In this document: positions 1 through 8,789 of the stretch, piece after piece
How positions within the stretch are numbered: the stretch's first letter is position 1
Layout of the letters: every line of letters begins with the position of its first letter
DNA from: PALSA-505 sp035308365
GTDB lineage: Bacteria > Actinomycetota > Actinomycetes > Streptosporangiales > Streptosporangiaceae
Assembly (NCBI GenBank): GCA_035308365.1
Contig: DATGGU010000036.1
Location: 1-64,000 of the forward strand
Length of the DNA stretch: 64,000 nt
Direction of reading: 5' to 3'
The notes under the pieces: model-generated
The model's input: the letters and a program-made list of their open reading frames with translations, nothing else
The model's database searches: none
What the model was told of the DNA's origin: nothing
Made by a program: the position numbers and the translations under genes

Positions 1-2495
1 TCTGCGGCCGGCCGATCGCGCGCCAGACCCCGCAGCAGATCGTGGACCGCGTGCTCGAGCTTGCGGAGGGTACCCGGTTCCAGGTGCTCGCCCCGGTCGT
101 CCGGGGCCGCAAGGGCGAGTACACCGAGCTGCTCAAGGAACTCCAGGCGAAGGGCTACTCCCGGGCCCGGGTGGACGGCACGGTCATCCGGCTGGACGAG
201 GTGGCGAACGACGCGACCGCCCTGCCCGCGCTGAAGAAGTACGAGAAGCACGACATCGAGGTCATCATCGACCGGCTCGCCGTCAAGGACACGGCGCGGC
301 GGCGGCTCACCGACTCGGTCGAGACCGCGCTCGGCTTGTCCGGCGGGGTCGTGGTGCTGGACTTCGTCGACCTGCCTGAGAACGACCCGAACCGGGAGCG
401 GATGTACTCCGAGCACCTGGCCTGCCTCTATGACGACCTGTCGTTCGAGGAGCTGGAGCCGCGGTCGTTCTCGTTCAACTCGCCCTGGGGCGCCTGCCCG
501 GACTGCACCGGCCTCGGCACCAAGATGGAGGTCGATCCGGAGCTGGTGGTCGCCGACCCTGACCTGTCGCTGGCCGACGGCGCGATCAGCGTGTGGAGCG
601 GCGGGCACGTCAGCGACTACTTCGTCCGGCTGATCCAGGCGCTGGCCGAGACGCTCGGCTTCCGGATGGACACGCCCTGGGCGAAGCTGCCCGCCAAGGC
701 CAGGCAGGCCCTGCTGCGCGGCTACGACCTGCAGGTGCACGTCCGGTACAAGAACCGGTACGGCCGGGAGCGCTCGTACTACACCGGGTTCGAGGGCGTG
801 GTCCCCTACATCGAGCGGCGGCACTCCGAGGCGGAGAGCGACTCCAGCCGGGAGCGGTACGCCGGGTACATGCGCGAGGTGCCCTGCCCGGTCTGCAAGG
901 GGTCCAGGCTCAAGCCGGTCTCGCTGGCGGTCACCGTGGCCGGGCGGTCCATCGCGGACCTGTGTGCGCTGCCCATCGGGGAACTGGCCAAGCTGCTGCT
1001 GACCATCGAGCTGTCCCAGCGCGACCTGCAGATCGCGGCCCGGGTGCTGAAGGAGGTCAACGCCAGGCTCGGCTTCCTGCTCGATGTGGGCCTGGACTAC
1101 CTGACCCTGGACCGGGCCTCGGCCACGCTGGCCGGCGGCGAGGCGCAGCGGATCCGGCTGGCGACCCAGATCGGCTCCGGCCTGGTCGGCGTGCTCTACG
1201 TTCTCGACGAGCCGTCCATCGGGCTGCACCAGCGGGACAACCACCGGCTGCTCGAAACCCTGCTCAGGCTGCGTGACCTCGGCAACACGCTGATCGTGGT
1301 GGAGCACGACGAGGACACCATCCGGGCCGCCGACTGGGTCGTCGACATCGGCCCGGGAGCGGGGGAGCACGGCGGCAAGATCGTCGTGTCCGGGCCGGTG
1401 GAAGAGCTGCTGGCCAGCGAGGAGTCAATGACCGGCGGCTACCTGTCCGGCCGGCACCGGATCCCGGTGCCGGCCGAGCGCAGGAAGCGGGCCAAGAGCC
1501 GCGAGCTCGTGGTCAAGGGAGCGTCCGAGCACAACCTGCGCAACGTGGACGTGGCGTTCCCGCTGGGCTGCCTGGTCGCGGTCACCGGCGTGTCGGGTTC
1601 GGGGAAGTCCACCCTGGTCAACGAGATCCTTTACAACGCGCTGGCTAAGGAGCTGAACGGGGCGCGGACGGTTCCCGGCAAGCACGTGCGGGTGACCGGC
1701 GTGCACCACCTGGACAAGATCGTGCACGTGGACCAGGGCCCGATCGGCCGGACGCCGCGGTCCAACCCGGCCACCTACACCGGCGTGTTCGACCACATCA
1801 GGCGGCTGTTCGCGCAGACCACCGAGGCCAAGATCCGGGGTTACCAGCCAGGCCGGTTCTCGTTCAACGTCAAGGGCGGGCGGTGTGAGGCCTGTTCCGG
1901 CGACGGCACGATCAAGATCGAGATGCAGTTCCTGCCCGACGTGTACGTGCCGTGCGAGGTCTGTCATGGTGCCCGCTACAACACCGACACGCTGCAGGTG
2001 CACTACAAGGGCAAGACCATTGCCGAGGTGCTGAACATGCCGATCGAGGAGGCGGCCGGCTTCTTCGAGCCGGTGCCCGCCATCCACCGGCACCTCAAGA
2101 CGCTGGTGGACGTCGGGCTTGGCTACGTCCGCCTCGGCCAGCCCGCGCCGACCCTGTCCGGCGGCGAGGCCCAGCGGGTCAAGCTCGCCTCCGAGCTGCA
2201 GCGCCGGTCCACCGGCCGGACGATCTACGTGCTGGACGAGCCCACCACCGGCCTGCACTTCGAGGACATCCGCAAGCTCCTGGGCGTGCTCGGACGGCTG
2301 GTGGACGGCGGCAACACGGTGATCGTCATCGAGCACAACCTCGACGTGATCAAGACGGCGGACTGGGTGATCGACCTGGGCCCGGAGGGCGGGTCGGGCG
2401 GTGGCTCCGTGGTAGCCACCGGCACCCCCGAAGAGCTGGCCATGAACGACGCCAGCTACACCGGCCAGTTCCTCCGCACCCTGCTCAAGGTCTGA
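1..2495 (+). CDS. uvrA: Excinuclease ABC subunit A, 3' part (start lies left of window)
   Basis: DNA-damage recognition ATPase of nucleotide excision repair, acting with UvrB in the cytoplasm. The reading frame is open from base 3, where the first residues read CGRPIARQTPQQIVDR, a typical UvrA internal sequence, so the true start is off-window and GTG at 42 is not the start. About 830 residues remain. Visible are the zinc-finger cysteines near 494 and 885, the first ABC signature LAGGEAQR near 1130, the second Walker A GVSGSGKST near 1590, the CEAC/CEVC zinc finger near 1885-1965 and the second signature LSGGEAQR near 2152. The first Walker A is off-window. It reads as the ordinary housekeeping protein rather than a drug-resistance paralogue, and it probably marks chromosomal sequence outside the biosynthetic cluster. 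Confidence 0.97.
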   Translation, partial: CGRPIARQTPQQIVDRVLELAEGTRFQVLAPVVRGRKGEYTELLKELQAKGYSRARVDGTVIRLDEVANDATALPALKKYEKHDIEVIIDRLAVKDTARRRLTDSVETALGLSGGVVVLDFVDLPENDPNRERMYSEHLACLYDDLSFEELEPRSFSFNSPWGACPDCTGLGTKMEVDPELVVADPDLSLADGAISVWSGGHVSDYFVRLIQALAETLGFRMDTPWAKLPAKARQALLRGYDLQVHVRYKNRYGRERSYYTGFEGVVPYIERRHSEAESDSSRERYAGYMREVPCPVCKGSRLKPVSLAVTVAGRSIADLCALPIGELAKLLLTIELSQRDLQIAARVLKEVNARLGFLLDVGLDYLTLDRASATLAGGEAQRIRLATQIGSGLVGVLYVLDEPSIGLHQRDNHRLLETLLRLRDLGNTLIVVEHDEDTIRAADWVVDIGPGAGEHGGKIVVSGPVEELLASEESMTGGYLSGRHRIPVPAERRKRAKSRELVVKGASEHNLRNVDVAFPLGCLVAVTGVSGSGKSTLVNEILYNALAKELNGARTVPGKHVRVTGVHHLDKIVHVDQGPIGRTPRSNPATYTGVFDHIRRLFAQTTEAKIRGYQPGRFSFNVKGGRCEACSGDGTIKIEMQFLPDVYVPCEVCHGARYNTDTLQVHYKGKTIAEVLNMPIEEAAGFFEPVPAIHRHLKTLVDVGLGYVRLGQPAPTLSGGEAQRVKLASELQRRSTGRTIYVLDEPTTGLHFEDIRKLLGVLGRLVDGGNTVIVIEHNLDVIKTADWVIDLGPEGGSGGGSVVATGTPEELAMNDASYTGQFLRTLLKV

Positions 2496-2548
2496 GGCGG
2501 GCCAGGACGGCCAGGTCAGGCAAGAATCCGGGCTCTCCGTTGTGAACC

Positions 2549-2969
2549 TCAGTGGAACTGCCATTTACTCCCGGCGTCCGGTGCTTCGGGGGGGAAGGTA
2601 TATCGCGGAGTTGCCGATCGGGCCGGTGAGGACAGGACCCGCGCCCATGGTGTCGTTGTCAATGCACCAGGAAGAGTGCGGGCACGGCACCATCTCGAAC
2701 CGCTCGTTGTGGTCCGTAACGGGCTGGCAACTGGACTGGAAAAACCCCTATGAGCCGTCCACGCGAGTAAAATTGTATTCGTCGCCCATGCCATTTACCG
2801 CCACCAGTGGAGTATTCGAGCCAGTACTGTCGGTGTAATACGGAACCAGGTTTTCCATGACGCAATACGTAGTGGCACTGGGAGTGCACGCGCTGGCGGC
2901 TGATGCCCCGCCTGCGCCGGTAATAAGCGCGATGGGGAGTAATGTGGCGGCGATGGCGAAGACGTAATG
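2549..2969 (-). pseudogene. Decayed small secreted protein
   Basis: Read on the minus strand from 2969, one frame gives a convincing signal peptide (AIAATLLPIALITGAGG, then ASAASA) followed by a Cys-containing mature region (PSATTYCVMENLVPYY). The frame then meets TAG at 2748-2750. Beyond the stop the same frame stays protein-like (FQSSCQPVTDHNERFEMV, then CPHSSWCIDND) until a run of seven C (2588-2594). One slip there restores an end reading GSKWQFH at 2549. No ATG or GTG precedes the signal peptide before an upstream stop. Lost start, nonsense codon and homopolymer slip together point to a dead gene of about 140 codons. Sequencing error could explain the homopolymer but hardly all three. 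No family was recognised. Confidence 0.5.
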
Positions 2970-3158
2970 AGCGTATTAGATCCCCGTTCGCCGGATTTGC
3001 CGCAGAGTGGGGCCCAAAATGAACGTACGCCCGCAAGGTCAGCGCGGCAAGGCTCGTCGCCGCAGTGCCGTTGTGTACAGCCGTCCACCAGTCAGGCGCC
3101 GCAGCAGCAGGCCACTGTTACACATCCGTGCAGAACAGGGCGGGTGGTGTCACTGCCG

Positions 3159-3353
3159 TCAGTCCTGGCCCGGCCGGCCAGGACGCTCCGGCTCAGGGTG
3201 CCGGGCCGCAGTCGCGTGTGCCTGGGGAGAGTCGTGCCGGGATAGGGCGAACAGCTCCGAACCCGGCCCTACGCTGGCATGAAGGCCACGCACGGCCAAC
3301 TCGGCCGCCAGCGCTGTCGCCTCGCGAGTCCCAGGGAGTACATCAGGGGTCAC
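3159..3353 (-). CDS. Doubtful small hypothetical ORF or gene remnant
   Basis: A 64-codon frame starting at GTG. Its first half (LPGTREATALAAELAVRGLH, then ASVGPGSELFALSRHD) has the look of small conserved actinobacterial proteins, while the tail becomes low-complexity Arg/Pro/Gly. There is no ribosome binding site before the GTG. It may be the fragment of a longer gene that has lost its end, or chance. Confidence 0.22.
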   Translation of the reverse strand: MTPDVLPGTREATALAAELAVRGLHASVGPGSELFALSRHDSPQAHATAARHPEPERPGRPGQD

Positions 3354-3657
3354 ATTTCGTCTTGACCTTCAGGGTGCGGTGAGCGATCCTACGGATAGGC
3401 GCCTTTTGGATCGTGGTTACAGGGTGCGCCCGGCGCTGGCGCCTTTAGGTGCACCGCCCGGCTGCTGTCAACCTTGTCAGATTGAACGCGATTGGTACGC
3501 TCGGACCGAGGGATGGCGAGTTTAGCGTGCCCAATGCTCACCCGGCTGAGCCCGTTGGAGGTTTCAGCTTGGTGGTAACGCCCGGCTGGGCAACCTTGTC
3601 CGCCAATCTTAGTGCGGCACTCGGTCGCAGGTTAACTCCTTATCGATATGCAGCGTG

Positions 3658-3692
3658 CAGTAATCGAATATAACGTACAGTAATCGAGTATA
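3658..3692 (+). promoter_or_regulatory. Direct repeat, likely operator of the ArsR gene
   Basis: Two copies of CAGTAATCGARTATA lie at 3658-3672 and 3678-3692, spaced 20 bp start to start (about two helical turns), immediately before the Shine-Dalgarno AAGGAGA (3693-3699) of the regulator at 3705. A small palindrome TATCGATA lies just upstream at 3641-3648. Position and spacing fit an operator for autoregulation (inference). Confidence 0.5.
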
Positions 3693-3704
3693 AAGGAGAC
3701 CTAA

Positions 3705-4196
3705 TTGCCGGCCCGCAACAACCCGCCTGAGGTGCCGGGTAGGAAGGAACGCGGCGACGGCAGGCCACCGGACTCACCGTTAGAAAGTATGCGCTATCAG
3801 GGGCCTGCGCCGATCGCCAGCTTCTTCCGCGTGCTCGAGGACCCGGCCCGGCTGCGCATCGTTGAGTTTCTCTGTGGCGGCGAGCACACCGCGCAGGAAT
3901 GCGCGGAGCACGTGGGCATAGCGGCTGGCGTGGCAGCCAGGCATCTCAGCCTGCTGGCCGCTAGCGGATACGTCACCGAGAGCCGGTCAAGCGGTGACCG
4001 TTACGCGATAACCAGCAGCCGTGCCGCCGAGATCATGCGGCTCGCGCGATCGCTCGCCGACGACAATGAGCACGCTATCGTCACATGTGCCCGGATCGGC
4101 CAAGGCGGCCAGGCAATCGACAGATGTGTGCCCCAAGCGGAGATCAAGAACACCGGGAAAGGCCGGGGCCCGCCCCGAACGCAGCGCTCGGTCTAG
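3705..4196 (+). CDS. ArsR-family winged-helix transcriptional regulator
   Basis: Predicted cytoplasmic DNA-binding dimer. TTG at 3705 is chosen because AAGGAGA ends five bases before it and the frame matches. After a 35-residue polar leader, residues about 36-110 form the HTH: FFRVLEDPARLRIVEFL, then TAQECAEHVGIAAGVAARHL and a wing near RSSGDRYAITS. The last 30 residues are basic and low-complexity. I see no clear metal-binding Cys pair in the recognition helix (ELCVCDL type), so a metal sensor is not indicated. It faces a second ArsR gene across a hairpin terminator. A role as cluster regulator is plausible from position only. Confidence 0.8.
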   Translation: MPARNNPPEVPGRKERGDGRPPDSPLESMRYQGPAPIASFFRVLEDPARLRIVEFLCGGEHTAQECAEHVGIAAGVAARHLSLLAASGYVTESRSSGDRYAITSSRAAEIMRLARSLADDNEHAIVTCARIGQGGQAIDRCVPQAEIKNTGKGRGPPRTQRSV

Positions 4197-4207
4197 GAAC
4201 GTTCAGT

Positions 4208-4240
4208 GACCCACTGGCAGCGGAGGGCAGCCAGTGGGTC
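4208..4240. terminator. Hairpin terminator between convergent ArsR genes
   Basis: A perfect 11-bp inverted repeat, GACCCACTGGC at 4208-4218 and GCCAGTGGGTC at 4230-4240, with an 11-base loop. It begins 11 bases after the stop of the plus-strand regulator and also lies beyond the 3' end of the minus-strand one, so it may work for both. There is no T-tract, as is usual in actinomycetes. Confidence 0.7.
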
Positions 4241-4318
4241 GCATGAGCTGACCTGCCCCGCCCTTGGGGTGGTGGCTTCCTGCGCATGCGATCGTGACGG
4301 CTGCCGGCCGGCGCCGGG

Positions 4319-4696
4319 TCAGATCCAGTCAGGTCCGATGCGGCGATAGTCCTCCGACGGCTCCGGATCATCCGGTACAAGTTCGGATGCCAGGTCAAGC
4401 AGGCGGCGAAGCCGTGAGTCGGTGATCGTATAGACGACGCGGCGGCCGCGGCGCTCGGCGACCGCGACATGGCACCATCGCAGGCAGGCCAGGTGATTGG
4501 ATACCCTGCTCTGGCTGACGCCCAGCTCTTGCACCAGCTCCGTGACCGAGTAAGGCCGGGTGAGCAGAAGCTGTACGATCGCGAGCCTGGTTGGGTCACC
4601 GAGAATCCGGAAGAACCGCGCATACGGACTGTGCTCGGTCCCTGGTGCCGTGGCCAGCGGTTCAGCTTCGCTGACCCTTCCCAACTCTCGGTTCAC
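4319..4696 (-). CDS. ArsR/SmtB-family transcriptional regulator
   Basis: A 125-residue winged-helix repressor of typical family size. Residues about 24-100 hold the fold: YARFFRILGDPTRLAIVQLL, the recognition helix VSQSRVSNHLACLRW and the beta-wing ERRGRRVVYTITD. The GTG start at 4696 is preceded only by a weak site. It lies downstream of, and on the same strand as, the ABC exporter gene, 64 bases away, so the two may be cotranscribed with the regulator controlling export or resistance (inference). The single Cys in CLRWCHVAV is not the classical metal-binding box. Confidence 0.85.
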   Translation of the reverse strand: MNRELGRVSEAEPLATAPGTEHSPYARFFRILGDPTRLAIVQLLLTRPYSVTELVQELGVSQSRVSNHLACLRWCHVAVAERRGRRVVYTITDSRLRRLLDLASELVPDDPEPSEDYRRIGPDWI

Positions 4697-4760
4697 GCTT
4701 CAATCATAACCGCCGGCCTGCGGTTTCGCTTTTCCTGGCGAGCAGACAGCACGGCGGGAG

Positions 4761-6746
4761 TCATACCGGGCTCGGCGCGGCCCCGTCGGTGGGGGCGATC
4801 TGATGGGCGAACTGTGTCCGGTAGAGCTCTGCGTAGAGACCACCGGCGGCGATCAGGTCGGCGTGCTGGCCTTGCTCACGGACGCGGCCGCCGTCGATAA
4901 CGAGAATCTGGTCGGCCTCGTTGACTGTGGAGAGCCGGTGTGCGATGACGATCGAGGTCCGGTCCGCCAGCGCGATGTTGAGCGCGCGCTTCACGGCAGC
5001 CTCCGATTCGGAGTCGAGGTGCGCGGTGGCCTCGTCCAGGATGACGATATCGGGGGCTTTCAGCAGCAGCCGGGCGATGGCGATGCGCTGCCGTTCGCCG
5101 CCGGACAGCCGGTAGCCGCGATCGCCGACGACGGTGCCGAGCTGGCCCGGCAGCGATGCGATGAGGTCCCAGATCTGAGCTGCGCGGCAGGCTTCGGCGA
5201 GTTCGGCGTCGGTTGCACCGGGCCGCGCGTAGGTGAGGTTGGCCCGGATCGTGTCATGGAACAAGTGCGCGTCCTGGGTGACGACACCGACCGCCTCGCG
5301 CAGGGATTCGAGCGTCAGGTCGCGTATGTCGTGCCCGTCGATCAAGATCGCGCCGCCGGTGACGTCGTACAGGCGGGAGACGAGGTGGGTGATGGTGGTC
5401 TTGCCCGCGCCGGACGGGCCGACGAGGGCCGTCAAGGTGCCCGGCGCCACCCGGAACGAGATGTCGCGCAGCGCTTCCTGACCGGCCAGGGACCTTTCGG
5501 CGTCGAGGTCGGCGATCAGCTCGAGGGAGGCCAGTGACACCTCGCTGGCCGCCGGATAGCGGAACGATACGTGATCGAACTGGACCTCGGGGGCGGTCAC
5601 GCCGGGGGGCTGCGGGCGGCCAGCCGGCCCCGTGCCCGCGCGGGCAAGGCCGTTCGGTCCGGCCTGACCGGCCCGGCGGCGCGGCAGTGGCACAGCGTGC
5701 GGCGCGTCCGCCACCATCGGCTCGAGGTCGAGCACCTCGAATACGCGGTCGAAGCTGACCAGGGCGGTCATCACGTCGACCTGCACGTTGGACAGCGCCG
5801 TGATCGGCGCGTACAGCCGTGTGAGCAGCGCTGTAAGCGCCACCAGGGTGCCGAGATGGAAAACGCCCCTGATGACCAGGCTGCCGCCGAGGCCGTAGAG
5901 CGTGGCGGTGGCGAGCGAGGCCGCCAGTGTCAGCGAGACGAACAGGCTCCGCCCGTACATCGCCAGCACCACGCCCACATCGCGGACTCGCCTGGCCCGG
6001 CTGGCGAACACCTCCCTATCCTCCCGAGGCCGGCCATAGAGCTTGGCGAGCATCGCGCCAGCGACGTTGAAGCGCTCGCTGGTCACCGCGCCCATCTCGG
6101 CGTTGAGCTGCATCTCTGCCCTCGTCACCTGCTGCATACGGCGCGCCACGAGCTTCGCGGGCACGATGAACAGCGGGACGAGAACCAGCGCTACAGCGGT
6201 GACGAACCACGACAGGTAGAACATCGTCGCGAGCACCAGCAGCAGGCTGATGACGTTGGCCACCACCGTCGACAGCGTTCCGGTGATGGCTTGCTGAGCG
6301 CCCACCACATCGCTGTTGAGCCGGCTGATCAGCGCGCCCGTCTGAGTCCTCATGAAGAATGCGATGGACTGGTGCTGAATCCGGTCGTAGACCTGGTTGC
6401 GCAGGTCATAGATGAGAGACTCACCGATCCTGGCCGAATACCACTCGCTCGCCATGCCCAGGCCCGCATCTATCACCGCCAGGCCCGCGACTGCGACGGC
6501 GAGGGTGACGACCACGCTGGTCTTGTGGGCCAGGATCCCGTTGTCGATGACCGTGCGCAGCAGCAACGGGTTCGCGACCGTGATAACCGCATCGGCGCCG
6601 GTGATCAGCAGAAAGAGGCACAACTGGAGACGGTATGGCGCGGCCTGGGCCGCGATCCTGCGCACGGTGCCGGGCGTCACCTTCTGCTGGAGCACCGATG
6701 CGTCGCGCCGGAAGGACCACATGATGCGCGCGTCACTTGAGCTCAT
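4761..6746 (-). CDS. ABC exporter, fused permease and ATPase (half transporter)
   Basis: Membrane exporter with N-terminal transmembrane region (about residues 35-330; hydrophobic helices such as LQLCLFLLITGADAVITV and VVVTLAVAVAGLAVI) followed by the nucleotide-binding domain: Walker A GPSGAGKTT (Lys about 449), signature LSGGERQR (about 547), Walker B IVILDEATAHLD and the H-loop IVIAHRLST. A Pro/Gly/Arg-rich insert links the two halves. At 661 residues it has the length of homodimeric multidrug or lipid exporters. It diverges from the first NRPS gene and shares with it a promoter region carrying the cluster motif, which suggests export of the product or self-resistance. The substrate cannot be read from sequence. 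Confidence 0.93.
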   Translation of the reverse strand: MSSSDARIMWSFRRDASVLQQKVTPGTVRRIAAQAAPYRLQLCLFLLITGADAVITVANPLLLRTVIDNGILAHKTSVVVTLAVAVAGLAVIDAGLGMASEWYSARIGESLIYDLRNQVYDRIQHQSIAFFMRTQTGALISRLNSDVVGAQQAITGTLSTVVANVISLLLVLATMFYLSWFVTAVALVLVPLFIVPAKLVARRMQQVTRAEMQLNAEMGAVTSERFNVAGAMLAKLYGRPREDREVFASRARRVRDVGVVLAMYGRSLFVSLTLAASLATATLYGLGGSLVIRGVFHLGTLVALTALLTRLYAPITALSNVQVDVMTALVSFDRVFEVLDLEPMVADAPHAVPLPRRRAGQAGPNGLARAGTGPAGRPQPPGVTAPEVQFDHVSFRYPAASEVSLASLELIADLDAERSLAGQEALRDISFRVAPGTLTALVGPSGAGKTTITHLVSRLYDVTGGAILIDGHDIRDLTLESLREAVGVVTQDAHLFHDTIRANLTYARPGATDAELAEACRAAQIWDLIASLPGQLGTVVGDRGYRLSGGERQRIAIARLLLKAPDIVILDEATAHLDSESEAAVKRALNIALADRTSIVIAHRLSTVNEADQILVIDGGRVREQGQHADLIAAGGLYAELYRTQFAHQIAPTDGAAPSPV

Positions 6747-6819
6747 GACGGCAAGACCTCCCGTGCGTGCGGCTCTCCGCTGCGGGGTCGGCCCAAAGAG
6801 CGGCTATAGTCTGTTATAT

Positions 6820-6831
6820 CAGCGATTCCTG
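6820..6831 (+). promoter_or_regulatory. Cluster motif site A (CAGC-GATT-CCTG)
   Basis: Imperfect palindrome CAGCGATTCCTG followed by TTTTACTAT, in the 129-bp gap between the divergent ABC exporter and the first NRPS gene. TACTAT at 6835-6840 could serve as a -10 box for the NRPS operon, which would place the palindrome between -35 and -10, a repressor-type position. Related copies lie at 29876, 37827, 43269 and 63169-63232. Confidence 0.5.
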
Positions 6832-6875
6832 TTTTACTATCACGCCATGGCATATCCGAGCCGGCAAGGCGGACG

Positions 6876-8789
6876 GTGATGGAGGCCTACCAGGACCGGA
6901 TAGACCGCCTGCCCGCCGACCGCCGCGAGCTGCTCACACTGTGGCTGGCCCAGGAGGACGACCAGGCGGCCGCGGCCGGCCACGCGCCATACGCCAAGCC
7001 CCGGACCCCGGTCGAGTCGTCGCTCGCGCGCCTGTGGCGTGACGTGCTCGGCGTGGAGAGGGTGGGCATCGACGACGACTACTTCCAGCTTGGCGGGGAC
7101 TCGATCGTAGCGATCGTCATCGTCTCGAAGGCAAAGCAGGCCGGGATCCTGCTGTCGACCCACGACCTGTTCGGCCTGCGAACGATCCGGCGGATCGCAG
7201 ATGGAGTGCGGCAAGCGGTGCCATCCGGGCAGGACCCGCCCGGCGCCTCCGGGAGCCCGGCGGCCGGCCTGGACGGTGGCGGCCAGGCGCGGGCCAGCGC
7301 GCCGCCGGGCGAATACCCGCTCACTCCCATGCAAGAGGGCATGCTCTTCCACACGCTGGCCGACCCGCACGGCGCCGCGTACGTCGTGCAGGTCACGTGC
7401 AGGCTCGACGGCGACCTGAACCACGACCAGTTCAGCGCGGCTTGGCAGGCCATGGCCGAACGCCATTCCATGCTGCGGACATACTTCCGGCTGGACGGCG
7501 ACGCGGCACGTCAGGTGGTCGCCCCGGCCGTTCACATCCCGGTCGAGGTGCGGGACTGGAGATCCGCGGACCCGTCGCCGGTGGGCCCGGCCGTCACGGA
7601 ATACCTCGCGCAAGACCGGCGGCGGGCATTCGACCCGGCGCGACCACCGCTGCTTCGGGTCGCCCTGCTGCAGATAACGGAATCGGCGTGCCTGTTCGTC
7701 CTGACCCATCACCATCTGCTGCTGGATGGCTGGTCGCAGCAGTTGCTGCTACGGGAACTCCTCGATCTGTACGACGGCTTGGAGATGCCGCCGGGACCCG
7801 TCACCGGGCTGGCCCGCCGCGACGGCTCCGCTGGGCTTGGGGCGGTACCTCCCGTGCGGCCGCCGTTTTCCAGCTACCTCGCCTGGATGGGAGGGCAGGA
7901 CCTCACGGACGCGCAGCGGTACTGGCGCGGCCGGCTGGATGGATTCAGGCCGGCCCTCATCGCCCCAGCAGCGGCACCCGGGCGCACGGAGCCCACCAGC
8001 GCGGTGAGCGACGTCCTGACCGGCCAGACGAGTGACGCACTGGTGTCCTTCGCCCGGCAGCACCAGATCACCGTGGGAACGGTGCTGGCCGGGGGCTGGG
8101 CCGCCGCTCTCGCCCAGTGTGCCGGATCGCCCGACGTCGCTTTCGGTCTCACCGTCTCCGGGCGCCCACCCGAGCTTCCCGGTGCGACCGAGATGCTCGG
8201 CATGTTCATCAACACGCTGCCGCTGCGGGTGCAGGTACCCACCGGGGCGCCATTACTGCCCTGGCTGCGGGCGCTGCAGCGGCAGCAGGAAGAACTCACG
8301 CGCTACCAGCACACCCCACTGGCCCTGGTGGCGAAGTGCCTGCCGGGCCAGCCGAGCCAGCGGCTCTTCGACTCCATCCTCGTGATCGAGAACTTCCCGG
8401 AACTGGTGACCGAGGGCGCCGCGTCGCGGCGGCTCGCCGTCAGCGATGTTCGCGCGGACATCGATGAGGGCTACCCGGTGGTGCTGGAGGTGCGCCCCAG
8501 GCCGCCGCTGGAGCTCAAGATCCGCTACGGAATCAGGTCGGCCGGTACCCGGGCCGCGAGCGGCATGCTGGCTTCTCTTCGCGCCTACGCCCAGCTCATC
8601 GCGGAGAAGGGACCAGGTGCCGCGCGGGTCTCCTTGAATGAGATCACCGTAGTGATGACCGAGGCGGCAGCGAGGCAGGCGGGAATCGCGCAGGCCCAAC
8701 GTGTCGCGGCGCAAAGACGGCGGCTGCTCGGCGCCCGCCGCCAGCCGGCTGGCAGCGGCGCGGCGAACTACGGCGGCACCGACCTGTGA
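6876..8789 (+). CDS. NRPS protein: carrier (PCP) then condensation domain
   Basis: Incomplete NRPS module with no adenylation domain. After a 40-residue helical leader, the carrier spans about 43-115 with LGGDSIVAI (phosphopantetheine Ser76). An Ala/Gly linker leads to a condensation domain from about residue 150: YPLTPMQEGMLFHTL, then HHLLLDGW with the catalytic His279-His280 and Asp284, a complete HHxxxDG. The domain keeps MLGMFINTLPLRV and the family's normal length. GTG 6876 or ATG 6879 may start it. Its carrier must be loaded in trans, for instance by the A domain of the protein at 14871. It is the first gene of the plus-strand operon; its TGA overlaps the next GTG. Confidence 0.93.
   Translation: MMEAYQDRIDRLPADRRELLTLWLAQEDDQAAAAGHAPYAKPRTPVESSLARLWRDVLGVERVGIDDDYFQLGGDSIVAIVIVSKAKQAGILLSTHDLFGLRTIRRIADGVRQAVPSGQDPPGASGSPAAGLDGGGQARASAPPGEYPLTPMQEGMLFHTLADPHGAAYVVQVTCRLDGDLNHDQFSAAWQAMAERHSMLRTYFRLDGDAARQVVAPAVHIPVEVRDWRSADPSPVGPAVTEYLAQDRRRAFDPARPPLLRVALLQITESACLFVLTHHHLLLDGWSQQLLLRELLDLYDGLEMPPGPVTGLARRDGSAGLGAVPPVRPPFSSYLAWMGGQDLTDAQRYWRGRLDGFRPALIAPAAAPGRTEPTSAVSDVLTGQTSDALVSFARQHQITVGTVLAGGWAAALAQCAGSPDVAFGLTVSGRPPELPGATEMLGMFINTLPLRVQVPTGAPLLPWLRALQRQQEELTRYQHTPLALVAKCLPGQPSQRLFDSILVIENFPELVTEGAASRRLAVSDVRADIDEGYPVVLEVRPRPPLELKIRYGIRSAGTRAASGMLASLRAYAQLIAEKGPGAARVSLNEITVVMTEAAARQAGIAQAQRVAAQRRRLLGARRQPAGSGAANYGGTDL

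Larger units (their letters stand above)
2970..3704. other. Gene-poor spacer between uvrA region and regulator
   Basis: About 0.7 kb with no convincing gene, RNA gene or mobile element. Short open frames on both strands lack ribosome binding sites and family-like sequence. The one peptide that looks mildly protein-like is listed separately (3159-3353, minus). The right end carries the promoter/operator region of the ArsR gene that starts at 3705. Confidence 0.5.

Noticed and set aside
1..2495. UvrA as a self-resistance determinant of the cluster
   Set aside because: The protein has all features of housekeeping UvrA and is separated from the cluster by a pseudogene and a gene-poor spacer; nothing in the sequence ties it to the pathway.
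3449..3673. A 74-codon plus-strand frame before the ArsR gene
   Set aside because: No ribosome binding site or family resemblance, and it runs into the operator repeats of the next gene.
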